From a bacterium (GTDB taxonomy: Bacteria; Babelota; Babeliae; Babelales; RVW-14): a stretch of 8,066 nt of DNA. A model generated the notes under the pieces. The model saw nothing but the letters and a program-made list of their open reading frames with translations, did not search any database and was not told the DNA's origin. The stretch is from assembly GCA_023249955.1 (NCBI GenBank), contig JAHFBR010000026.1, positions 2,158-10,223 on the forward strand, given 5' to 3'. This document shows, piece by piece, positions 1-6,346 of this stretch (positions within the stretch are counted from its first letter, which is position 1; every line of letters begins with the position of its first letter). The position numbers and the translations under genes were made by a program.

Positions 1-27
1 TGGTGTATCTGCTACCACGCAGGCAAA

Positions 28-70
28 AAAAATAAAAACCGGCTGCAGAACGCAACCGGTTTTTATTTTT
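28..70. terminator. Bidirectional rho-independent terminator
   Basis: A perfect 15-bp stem pairs positions 28-42 with 56-70 around a 13-nt loop (43-55). The arms are CCGG at the loop end followed by an A/T tract, so both strands end in a run of T after a GC-rich core. It lies 43 bases past the stop codon of the minus-strand gene at 113-724, which it should terminate. It would equally stop a plus-strand gene entering from the left edge. Reading the pairing directly from sequence makes this call strong; the bidirectional function is inferred. Confidence 0.88.
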
Positions 71-112
71 AATTGATAGTCCCAACATGGGGTTGTTTTG
101 GAATAACTTTTT

Positions 113-724
113 TTATTCAGATGCTTCTGATTCTGCAATTGCCAATGCAGCTGTTTCTTCGGCTGCAACCTCAGTCGCAACTGCTGCCTCTTCCTGTTGC
201 GTCAATAGTGGCATATCCATCATGGGTGACTCTTCTACAGCAGGAGCAGTTGTCATTGGCGGTTCAGACATTGTTGCCGGAGCCATGGGAGCCTCAATCG
301 TCGCAGGTGCTGACGTCATTGCGGTTTTTCCCGCTGTCTGAGCAGTCTTTTTTGCCATGCGCGCCTCTTTTTTTGCGCCTTTTCGTGCAGCAACTTTTTG
401 CGCTCTTTTGCCAACAATGCGACCACGTACTTGTCCTTGAAGCATCTTGTTGAGACGTTGGTTAAGCGCACGCACCACGACAACCAGCTCTGTCACACAC
501 TTTTGAGCATTGGCATCCTGTATGCTTTTTGCATTATTCTCGATGTCCGTCAGTGCGGCACGGATTGTTCCACCTTTTTTGGCACCAGCGCGCTTTGCCA
601 TTTTGCCTACTGCTTTTTTGCCAGCAGCCTTCTTTTGTCCGGCTGGCACCATCGCATCAGCATTTCCTGCCAACACTGCACACGCAGCCACCAGAGCCAT
701 TAATCTTAAAAATTTGATATTCAT
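113..724 (-). CDS. Secreted Lys/Ala-rich basic protein with acidic tail (hypothetical)
   Basis: The 203-residue product is not recognised as a named family. It starts with a Sec-type signal peptide (residues 1-24, K4/R7, hydrophobic core, then NADA before M25). V-A-A-C at 12-15 also fits a lipobox, so a lipoprotein is possible. Residues 29-52 are very rich in Lys/Ala/Gly (KKAAGKK, KMAKRAGAKKGG), like a histone H1 tail. Residues 53-97 form a likely amphipathic helix including VVVV. Residues 98-133 are again strongly basic, residues 135-172 are Met/Pro/Ala/Thr-rich, and the last 30 residues are acidic and Ala-rich. The start ATG at 724-722 follows an AAGGGGAG ribosome site (735-728), and the gene is monocistronic, ending before the hairpin at 28-70. 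The basic segments suggest nucleic-acid or polyanion binding, or a cell-envelope role; this is inference only. The opposite-strand ORFs here are low-complexity shadows. Confidence 0.8.
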   Translation of the reverse strand: MNIKFLRLMALVAACAVLAGNADAMVPAGQKKAAGKKAVGKMAKRAGAKKGGTIRAALTDIENNAKSIQDANAQKCVTELVVVVRALNQRLNKMLQGQVRGRIVGKRAQKVAARKGAKKEARMAKKTAQTAGKTAMTSAPATIEAPMAPATMSEPPMTTAPAVEESPMMDMPLLTQQEEAAVATEVAAEETAALAIAESEASE

Positions 725-803
725 ACACTCCCCTTTTGAACCAATAAATTATCTATCAAGAAATTTTAGCAGCGCACAAGCGCGTGCATACATTTACAAA
801 TAC

Positions 804-833
804 AATATAAACGATAGGAGTTTCCAAACTCAA
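804..833 (-). promoter_or_regulatory. Candidate sigma70-type promoter for the basic secreted protein
   Basis: Read on the minus strand, TTGAGT (833-828) and TATATT (809-804) are separated by 18 nt. This would start transcription near position 797 and give a leader of about 70 nt before the ATG at 724. An alternative minus-strand -10, GATAAT (753-748), lies nearer the gene but lacks a convincing -35. This is pattern matching only. Confidence 0.35.
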
Positions 834-912
834 GACTTTAAAGCATTTGGTGAGCTTTTTTGTGGGACCCACGGCAAAAAGCCGCTTTTTGTGTACTTTT
901 TACAAGATTTTT

Positions 913-941
913 CTGAACATCCTGGGAGTTTGGGGTATACT
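913..941 (+). promoter_or_regulatory. Candidate promoter for lysS-recJ
   Basis: TATACT at 936-941 is a good -10 hexamer, but the -35 at the right distance (CTGAAC, 913-918) is weak. Transcription would start near 948, placing the whole palindromic repeat 945-1054 inside the lysS 5' leader. The rest of 725-912 is AT-rich and non-coding on both strands, apart from the minus-strand promoter and a short CGGC/GCCG hairpin at 872-884. Confidence 0.3.
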
Positions 942-944
942 GGA

Positions 945-1054
945 CCATTCGTATGGTTCGAGACGCCCTGCGGGCTCCTCACCACGAACGGACGACACTC
1001 CCGTTTGCCCTGAGGAACGCGCCCGAAGGGCAAGTGTCTCGAAGGGTGCGAACG
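945..1054. repeat. Nested palindromic intergenic repeat (two hairpins, MITE/REP-like)
   Basis: The element consists of two adjacent imperfect hairpins. Hairpin 1 is 945-991, with core GCCC(965-968)-TGC-GGGC(972-975) and flanks CCATTCGT/ACGAACGG. Hairpin 2 is about 1001-1054, with core GCCC(1021-1024)-GAA-GGGC(1028-1031). The two outer ends are themselves inverted: TTCGAGAC at 957-964 matches GTCTCGAA at 1036-1043, and AACGG(987-991) faces CCGTT(1001-1005) at the centre. The element is therefore symmetric as a whole and each half is a hairpin, as in non-autonomous palindromic repeats scattered through many bacterial genomes. It is more GC-rich than its flanks. Whether it recurs elsewhere in this genome cannot be seen here. 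In the lysS transcript it would form a strong leader structure. Confidence 0.7.
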
Positions 1055-1096
1055 ATAAATTCGTCAGCTCTTAAAACATTTGTTGAAAGCGCAATC

Positions 1097-2599
1097 ATGA
1101 ACCCAAAAGAATTACCGCCAACCACGCCGCACCAAGAGTCCAACGAGCATGAAATTCGGCTAGCAAAAGTAAAAAAAATGCAGGAAGAGGGAATAAACCC
1201 TTGGCCTTCCTACAAACCGGTTGATGTCACCACGCAGCAAGCACTGGAAGCTTTTGGCAAAAATCCAGCATCCACCGATGAACATACGCTTGCAGGCCGC
1301 TTGCTCATCAAGCGTGACCATGGCAAAACATTCTTTGGCATTATTCAGGATCGTGCTGGCAGAATCCAGATTTACATCAAAAAAGATGATCTGGGCGATG
1401 CGGCATTTGAACACTTTAAAAAATTTATTGATATCGGCGACATTGTCTGGGTTCGCGGATCGTTGTTTGTTACCAAGATGGGCGAGACAACGGTAAAAGT
1501 TAGTCAGATCGACCTGCTGAGCAAATGCCTGCATCCGTTGCCTGAAAAGTTTCACGGCCTGACCGATGTTGAGCATCGCTATCGCCAACGGTATCTTGAT
1601 CTGATCAGCAATCCAGAAAATAGAGACAAATTTAAAAAGCGCTCACACGTGGTGCAGTCCATCCGCCAGTTTTTGGTTGATCGCGACTTTTTGGAAGTTG
1701 AAACGCCGATGCTGCACCCCATTCCTGGTGGCGCTACCGCACGACCTTTTGTAACGCATCATAATGCGTACAACATGGATCTGTTCCTGCGCATCGCGCC
1801 CGAGCTGTATCTCAAACGCCTGGTGGTTGGCGGCTTTGACCGCGTTTTTGAAATTAATCGCAACTTCCGCAACGAAGGCGTTTCTACCCGCCACAACCCA
1901 GAATTTACCATGCTTGAATTTTACATGGCGCACGGTGATTACAAAGATGGCATGGAGCTGACTGAAGGTTTGATCTCATCAGCGGTTAAGACACATTGTG
2001 GCACTTACCAAGTGCCCTTTCAGGGCAAGGTGGTTGATTTTACGCCGCCGTTTAAAACACTGTCTGTCGAAGATGCACTCGTAGAAATCGGCAAGATCGC
2101 GCGTGATCAGCTTGCGCCAAGCAAGATTGATGCACTTATCAAACAGCATAACATCGAAGTACACTCAACTGCCGGTTACGGTTTTAAGCTGTTTGCGCTG
2201 TTTGAGCGTTTTGTAGAACCCAACATCATCAATCCAACGTTCATCACCAATTATCCGATTGAAGTTTCACCACTGGCAAAACGTGATGAAAAAGATCCTG
2301 AAATTGCCGCACGCTTCGAACTCTTTATTTCCGGCATGGAGTGTGCCAATGGCTTTACCGAGCTGAATGATCCGTTCGATCAGGCAGAACGTTTTAAAGC
2401 ACAGGTTGCTGCGCGTGAAGGCGGTGACGCTGAGGCACATCACTTTGATGCTGATTATATCAAGGCACTTGAGTTTGCACTGCCACCAGCGGTCGGTGTG
2501 GGCATCGGGATTGATCGCTTGGTCATGCTTTTGACCGATACCGTGTCGATCAAAGATGTAATTCTATTCCCAACGCTCAAGGCAAGCAAAGAAGAGTGA
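1097..2599 (+). CDS. lysS: Lysine--tRNA ligase (class II LysRS)
   Basis: This 500-residue cytoplasmic enzyme charges tRNA-Lys with lysine using ATP. The N-terminal OB-fold anticodon-binding domain spans roughly residues 65-145. The class II catalytic core shows motif 1 (FLEVETPML, 198-206, followed by GGATARPF at 211-218), motif 2 (FRNEGVSTRHNPEFTMLEFY, 257-276) and motif 3 (GVGIGIDRLVML, 467-478). FELFISGMECANGFTELNDP (407-426) is a typical LysRS segment. The length matches bacterial LysRS. The start at ATG 1097 gives the expected NPKELPP...EIRLAKVKKM amino end. The reading frame stays open upstream to 953, but those 48 extra codons lie largely inside the palindromic repeat (945-1054) and encode Arg-rich junk. 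The ribosome site is weak (GAAAG, 1085-1089). The gene overlaps the following recJ by the GTGA at 2596-2599 if that start is used, suggesting co-transcription. Confidence 0.97.
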   Translation: MNPKELPPTTPHQESNEHEIRLAKVKKMQEEGINPWPSYKPVDVTTQQALEAFGKNPASTDEHTLAGRLLIKRDHGKTFFGIIQDRAGRIQIYIKKDDLGDAAFEHFKKFIDIGDIVWVRGSLFVTKMGETTVKVSQIDLLSKCLHPLPEKFHGLTDVEHRYRQRYLDLISNPENRDKFKKRSHVVQSIRQFLVDRDFLEVETPMLHPIPGGATARPFVTHHNAYNMDLFLRIAPELYLKRLVVGGFDRVFEINRNFRNEGVSTRHNPEFTMLEFYMAHGDYKDGMELTEGLISSAVKTHCGTYQVPFQGKVVDFTPPFKTLSVEDALVEIGKIARDQLAPSKIDALIKQHNIEVHSTAGYGFKLFALFERFVEPNIINPTFITNYPIEVSPLAKRDEKDPEIAARFELFISGMECANGFTELNDPFDQAERFKAQVAAREGGDAEAHHFDADYIKALEFALPPAVGVGIGIDRLVMLLTDTVSIKDVILFPTLKASKEE

Positions 2600-4371
2600 G
2601 TTTTGTGATGCAAACGCAGTCACAAAACATCGCAGCACCGCCTCCACCTGACATCATCCAGGGCATCAAATATCGCTGGAACATCAAAAGCGTTGACGAA
2701 GCAAACGTCCGCACCACTGCCTACGCACACAGCCTGTCGCTTCCCATTGCGCATGTGCTGACCAGCCGCGGCTTTACCGACAATGAACAGGTGCGTGCAT
2801 TTCTGTTCAGTTCATTTGAACAGGATGTGCCGGATGCACGGCTGTTTAAGGGCATGGACATTGCAGTCATGCGTATTGTGCGCGCACTGAAAAATAACGA
2901 AAAAATTCTGATCTTTGGTGATTACGACGTTGACGGCGTCACGTCCGCTTCACTGATGCTGACAGCACTGCTACCGCTTGGAGCCAAGATTAATTTCTTC
3001 CTGCCCAACCGTGCACGGGATGGTTACGGACTTTCTGAAAAAGCGGTCAAACAAGCTCATAAAAATGGCTATTCGCTCATCATCACCGTTGATAACGGCA
3101 TTGCCGCTTTTGCACCGGCAGAGCTTGCGCAAAAATTGGGCATCGATCTGATCATCACCGATCACCACCGAGCGCACGATCACGTGCCACCGGCGCTTGC
3201 GATTATCAATCCAAATCAGCATGATTGCCCATACCCCTTCAAAAGCCTGGCTGGCGTGGGCGTTGCGTTTAAATTGGTCAGCAAAATTTATGAAGAGCTA
3301 GGCATTAAAAAACTGCCAGAAAAAACATATGAACTGTTGCTGCTGGGCACCGTTGCTGACGTGGTGCCGCTGCTGGGTGAAAATCGGTACTGGGTGCGGC
3401 ACGGCCTGTATCTGATCAATGAATTTAGAAGCAACGCCATGCAGGCGCTTGCCGCCAACAGCAATCTGACCAAAGAGGCTTACAACTCGCTTGATATCGG
3501 TTTTATGATTGCGCCTCAAATCAACGCACTGGGACGGCTTGCTGATGCGCGCGAGGCGGTCAAATTTATGATCAGTTCTGATCGCAGCGAAGTTGACCGC
3601 ATCGCTCAGATTCTTAAAACGATGAATGAAGAACGCAAGCGTGTGGACCGTGCGATCTACGAAGAGATTGAGCAATCAATTATCTCAAAAAAAATTGATT
3701 TGGAACGCGATTACGTTATCGTTGCTGCCAGCAACAGCTGGCCAGCAGGCGTTATCGGCCTGGTTGCCGGCAAACTGATGCACAATTACGGACGCCCTAC
3801 CCTGCTGTTTCACCTGGATGACAAGGGCTTTGCAAAAGGTTCGTGCCGATCGATTCCTGAATTTAATATTTTTGATGCGCTTACTGCAAGCAACGATCTG
3901 CTGATACAGTTTGGCGGACACTCGTTTGCTGCCGGACTCAAGCTCAAAAAAGAAAATGTCCCAGAGCTCAAGGAGCGCATTTCTCAGCGTCTTGCGCAGC
4001 AGCTGACGTTGCAAGAGCTGCAACCCAAACTGCAACTCGATGCACCGCTGCAGCTGCCGGATATCAATCAAAAATTTATGAGCGATCTGGAGCAACTGGA
4101 ACCGTTTGGCAACCAGAATCCACAGCCACTCTTTTGGGTCAAAGACGTCACGCTGATCAAGCCGCCACAGCTGCTGAAAGAGAAACACGTTAAGTGCCTG
4201 GTCTTTGCTCAGGGCGTCATCAAACCAGTCGTCTTTTTTAATCGGCCTGATCTGTTTCAGGTGCTGGAATCAATCGGTGAAAAGTCATTTCACCTTGCTG
4301 CTCACGTCACCAAAAATGAGTGGGGTGGGGTTACCAAACTTGAGCTTCAGGGCCTGGATCTGGCATTTTAA
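2596..4371 (+). CDS. recJ: Single-stranded-DNA-specific exonuclease RecJ
   Basis: The product is a 5'-3' ssDNA exonuclease of the DHH phosphoesterase superfamily, acting in recombination and mismatch/base-excision repair with RecQ-type helicases and SSB. Of 591 residues, the metal-binding motifs are all present: DYDVDG (109-114), RDGYGLS (141-147), VDNG (165-168), DHH (189-191) and GTVADVVPL (251-259, Asp255). The DHHA1-type substrate-binding motif GGHSFAAG is at 440-447. A C-terminal OB-like domain follows (about 476-591, with LEPFGNQNP at 501-509). Length is normal for RecJ, and no catalytic residue is missing. The start is ambiguous. GTG 2596 gives a 4-nt overlap with lysS, while in-frame GTG 2605 and ATG 2608 lie behind GAAGAG (2591-2596). 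Conserved sequence begins only near residue 25, so the choice does not affect function. Confidence 0.96.
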   Translation: MSFVMQTQSQNIAAPPPPDIIQGIKYRWNIKSVDEANVRTTAYAHSLSLPIAHVLTSRGFTDNEQVRAFLFSSFEQDVPDARLFKGMDIAVMRIVRALKNNEKILIFGDYDVDGVTSASLMLTALLPLGAKINFFLPNRARDGYGLSEKAVKQAHKNGYSLIITVDNGIAAFAPAELAQKLGIDLIITDHHRAHDHVPPALAIINPNQHDCPYPFKSLAGVGVAFKLVSKIYEELGIKKLPEKTYELLLLGTVADVVPLLGENRYWVRHGLYLINEFRSNAMQALAANSNLTKEAYNSLDIGFMIAPQINALGRLADAREAVKFMISSDRSEVDRIAQILKTMNEERKRVDRAIYEEIEQSIISKKIDLERDYVIVAASNSWPAGVIGLVAGKLMHNYGRPTLLFHLDDKGFAKGSCRSIPEFNIFDALTASNDLLIQFGGHSFAAGLKLKKENVPELKERISQRLAQQLTLQELQPKLQLDAPLQLPDINQKFMSDLEQLEPFGNQNPQPLFWVKDVTLIKPPQLLKEKHVKCLVFAQGVIKPVVFFNRPDLFQVLESIGEKSFHLAAHVTKNEWGGVTKLELQGLDLAF

Positions 4372-4437
4372 GCCAGGCTCTGTTGAGTTTTCAAATTTTT
4401 ATCGCTGTTGATTATATAAACATGCAGCATCGCCATT

Positions 4438-4571
4438 CGTCATCCCCGACTCGATCGGGGATCCAGGCCTGCCCTGCCTGCCCGTCGAAGTTTTTAGCGT
4501 AGGCGGGAGCTTTGTCGAAGGGGTAAAATAACACCGGTTTCGTCTGGACCCCCGCTTTCGCGAGGGTGACG
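4438..4571. repeat. Nested palindromic repeat with inverted ends (MITE-like)
   Basis: The ends are inverted copies of about 28 bp: CGTCATCCCCGA at the left, and a right end that reads CGTCACCCTCGC on the other strand, both running on to (G/A)TCCAG. Each end is also a hairpin by itself: ATCCCCGA(4442-4449)/TCGGGGAT(4455-4462) with a 5-nt loop, and ACCCCCGC(4548-4555)/GCGAGGGT(4560-4567) with one mismatch. The interior (4468-4540) holds GCCTGCCCTGCCTGCCC and two GTCGAAG copies (4483-4489, 4514-4520). This is the same hairpin-within-inverted-repeat architecture as 945-1054, but a different sequence. It sits between the recJ stop and a terminator and carries no credible gene. The minus-strand ORF crossing it (4711-4412) is a by-product of the repeat. 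Confidence 0.72.
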
Positions 4572-4605
4572 TCCCTGATGGTCAATAAGCACCATTTCTC
4601 CGCAG

Positions 4606-4635
4606 AAAAGGCCTCGGAGAAACCGGGGCCTTTTT
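4606..4635 (+). terminator. Rho-independent terminator after lysS-recJ
   Basis: A 12-bp stem (4606-4617 with 4623-4634, one T-G wobble) encloses the loop AGAAA and is followed by a run of five T (4631-4635). The left arm begins with AAAA, so it can also work on the minus strand. It lies about 235 bases past the recJ stop, beyond the palindromic repeat. It separates the housekeeping genes from the promoter of the accessory cluster. Confidence 0.85.
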
Positions 4636-4718
4636 CATGCCCGCTTTTTTCAACCAGATCCAAAAACTCTACTTTTTCGATCAAAAACCGCACTTTCCCA
4701 AGAGATAACATTGCCCAT

Positions 4719-4746
4719 TTGACAATATTTTGCCATCGGGTAAACT
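4719..4746 (+). promoter_or_regulatory. Sigma70-type promoter of the secreted-protein cluster
   Basis: A consensus -35 TTGACA (4719-4724) is followed after 16 nt by TAAACT (4741-4746). The transcript would begin near 4753, leaving a leader of about 35 nt before the ATG at 4789. This supports 4789, and not the in-frame ATG at 4753, as the translation start. Confidence 0.65.
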
Positions 4747-4775
4747 AAGACTATGATCAAAAAATGGACTATTTT

Positions 4776-4780
4776 GGAGG
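4776..4780 (+). promoter_or_regulatory. Shine-Dalgarno GGAGG deciding the start of the F-box/CIIA gene
   Basis: GGAGG lies 8 nt before ATG 4789 and sits within TTTTGGAGGTTATT (4772-4785). The identical 14-mer precedes the gene at 7326 (7312-7325). It selects ATG 4789 over the in-frame ATG 4753, which has no ribosome site and would coincide with the predicted transcription start. Confidence 0.8.
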
Positions 4781-4788
4781 TTATTTTT

Positions 4789-6216
4789 ATGAAAAAGTTA
4801 TTACTTATCTCACTCGCTTTGGCAACAACCGTTGCATCATTTGAACCAGTGTTCGCGGAAAAAAGGCATGTCCGCCCTGAAGAAGATCAAGAACAACAAG
4901 ATCAACAAGAACAACAAGAAGACGGCCGCCGCGTTCGACCACGTGTTGCAAGTGATGCAGGCGATCAAGCCGACGTAGAAATGCTTGATGCTGCGCCAGT
5001 GCCAGCACAAGATCTAATGACCTATGCAATGGCACCGTATGGCAACCCAGCCATCCCACCTCAAGATCGAGCAATTTGCCCATTCGGCATGATAAACAAT
5101 GATATGATACGATACCTGCTTTCTTGGCTGCAAAGCGCTGATCGCCGAGCTCTAGAAAGCACCTGTACAACAATTTATCGCACTGCTCATACATTCCCAA
5201 ACACTTCTCGAAATCAGCTTACCATCATTCAAACCCCTGGTGTAGGCCCTGAGCAAATCGTCAAGGTACTTCAACAATTCCAACACTTTGTTAATAGCCC
5301 ATTTCGCGCACAACGCCCAGAATTTAGAGCGATTTTTGAATGCGCTACACAAGCGGCTCTTTGTGCATGCAACAATCAAAACGCATTAGTTCAAGCTGAG
5401 ACTTTTAAGCTTTTTAGCACACTTATTCGTTGTAACCATGCCCTTATTACCGCACATCCAAGAGCCCTTGCAACTATGATTGATTTTGTTTATGGAACAT
5501 TTTGGAGAAACATTGCAGCCACCGAAGATTCACGCCCTCAAACCGATTCAGTCATTGCTCTTTTAGAACTCTTTGAAGCCCTGGTTACAAGGGGCTATGC
5601 TTGCGAGCAGGCATTGGATGTCGTAAATACTGCACATGTTTGGACACCCCTGACTGATGCTGCTTGGCTTCCTCTATTCAGCCTTTCAACAGCACTTATC
5701 GAAAAAGGCTTCGAGTCTAATGTTGAAGAAGAATTTATTGCTAACGTTATTGCTAAGGCCAACAATCCTATAACCCAAGCTGATATAGAACATATGGAGT
5801 ACGGGGCTAATGTATTGTTCGGGTTTCTTTCAGTACTCTGCCAAAAACATGGTGATCGTACAATCCATATAGAAATGGAGGACGGGGCTGATGTATTGTT
5901 CAGGTTTCTTTCAGCACTCTGCCAAAAACATGATAATCCTACAATCCATAAGGGTATTCTTGGGCTGATTACATTTTTTATTGTTGACAACAAAGACGAA
6001 AATATCAAGCTCCTACCGCACGCTTTACGTACACTCATTGTGTTGGTCCAAAAGGGTGATAAGCCTGCTCAAGAACTAGCAAAAAAAGCAATCGCAGATT
6101 TAAAAACTTTTGCATACCCAACGATGACTTATGAGGCAACCCAACAGATGTTGTCAGTTGTAGCAGAACTTGAGGCTACTTTGAACAAGGCAACAAGCTA
6201 CTGCATCATCGCTTAA
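4789..6216 (+). CDS. Secreted F-box-like / helical-repeat protein ending in CIIA (candidate host effector)
   Basis: The product has 475 residues and no recognised family name. A Sec signal peptide covers residues 1-23 (MKKLLL..., cleavage after VFA). A Glu/Gln-rich linker follows (30-46, QEQQDQQEQQ), then RRVRPR (47-52) and an acidic stretch. Residues 97-133, starting CPFGMINNDMIRYLLSWL, fit an F-box-like helical domain by the spacing of hydrophobic residues and the TC...YR end. The rest (about 140-470) is predicted all-helical, HEAT/ARM-like, with one recent internal duplication (see 5794-5950). The last four residues, Cys-Ile-Ile-Ala, form a eukaryote-type CaaX prenylation motif. The start ATG 4789 follows a perfect GGAGG at 8 nt, and the gene leads a same-strand cluster. 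F-box proteins bind SKP1 in SCF ubiquitin ligases; a bacterial protein with one suggests action inside a eukaryotic host. Export, SKP1 binding and prenylation are inferred. The F-box call is weaker than the gene call. Confidence 0.85.
   Translation: MKKLLLISLALATTVASFEPVFAEKRHVRPEEDQEQQDQQEQQEDGRRVRPRVASDAGDQADVEMLDAAPVPAQDLMTYAMAPYGNPAIPPQDRAICPFGMINNDMIRYLLSWLQSADRRALESTCTTIYRTAHTFPNTSRNQLTIIQTPGVGPEQIVKVLQQFQHFVNSPFRAQRPEFRAIFECATQAALCACNNQNALVQAETFKLFSTLIRCNHALITAHPRALATMIDFVYGTFWRNIAATEDSRPQTDSVIALLELFEALVTRGYACEQALDVVNTAHVWTPLTDAAWLPLFSLSTALIEKGFESNVEEEFIANVIAKANNPITQADIEHMEYGANVLFGFLSVLCQKHGDRTIHIEMEDGADVLFRFLSALCQKHDNPTIHKGILGLITFFIVDNKDENIKLLPHALRTLIVLVQKGDKPAQELAKKAIADLKTFAYPTMTYEATQQMLSVVAELEATLNKATSYCIIA
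5794..5950 (+). repeat. In-frame tandem duplication, 81-nt period (27 codons)
   Basis: Positions 5794-5869 and 5875-5950 match at 69 of 76 bases, exactly 81 nt apart. At protein level this duplicates (Y/D)GA(N/D)VLF(G/R)FLS(V/A)LCQKH, two successive copies of one helical-repeat unit. The copy-to-copy change M-E-Y to M-E-D and the 3-nt difference upstream (extra CAT at 5791-5793) show slight divergence since duplication. It demonstrates ongoing repeat expansion in the HEAT-like region of the gene. Confidence 0.9.
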
Positions 6217-6228
6217 AGAAATAAAAAC

Positions 6229-6253
6229 GCCCTCGCACTAACCCTGCGGGGGC
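6229..6253 (+). other. Intergenic hairpin, terminator-like but lacking a 3' T tract
   Basis: GCCCTCGCA (6229-6237) pairs with TGCGGGGGC (6245-6253) with one wobble and a 7-nt loop. AAAAA precedes it (6223-6227), but the 3' side reads AAACC, not a T run. On the plus strand it is therefore a poor terminator, consistent with read-through into the next gene or partial attenuation. Only 59 bases separate the two genes, and no convincing promoter is seen in them. Confidence 0.5.
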
Positions 6254-6265
6254 AAACCTAAAAAT

Positions 6266-6346
6266 GGAGGTAATGATGAATCTCAAGAATTTAGCCCTTT
6301 TACTCGCTCTCTCTGGTAGCTTTGTTGCAAACGTTGCGGCAATGCA
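6266..6346 (+). repeat. Duplicated leader cassette, copy 1 (RBS plus signal peptide)
   Basis: From the ATG at 6276 through 6346, the DNA matches 7326-7396 at 65 of 71 bases. GGAGG lies 5 nt upstream of the ATG in both copies. Homology stops abruptly just after the predicted signal-peptide cleavage site. The copies therefore share only the expression and export signals, not the mature protein. Confidence 0.9.

Noticed and set aside
3..35. Short open frame ending in TAA at 33-35, possibly the C-terminus (LLPRRQKK) of a plus-strand gene entering from the left.
   Set aside because: Only ten codons are visible, and the other two frames are also open across the same stretch, so no coding call is possible.
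872..890. CGGC-AAAAA-GCCG hairpin followed by CTTTTT, resembling a small terminator.
   Set aside because: The stem is only 4 bp, and no plus-strand transcript from upstream is evident for it to end.
4412..4711. Minus-strand open frame of 99 codons between recJ and the accessory cluster.
   Set aside because: It runs through the palindromic repeat and the terminator stem, with no ribosome site and no protein-like composition.
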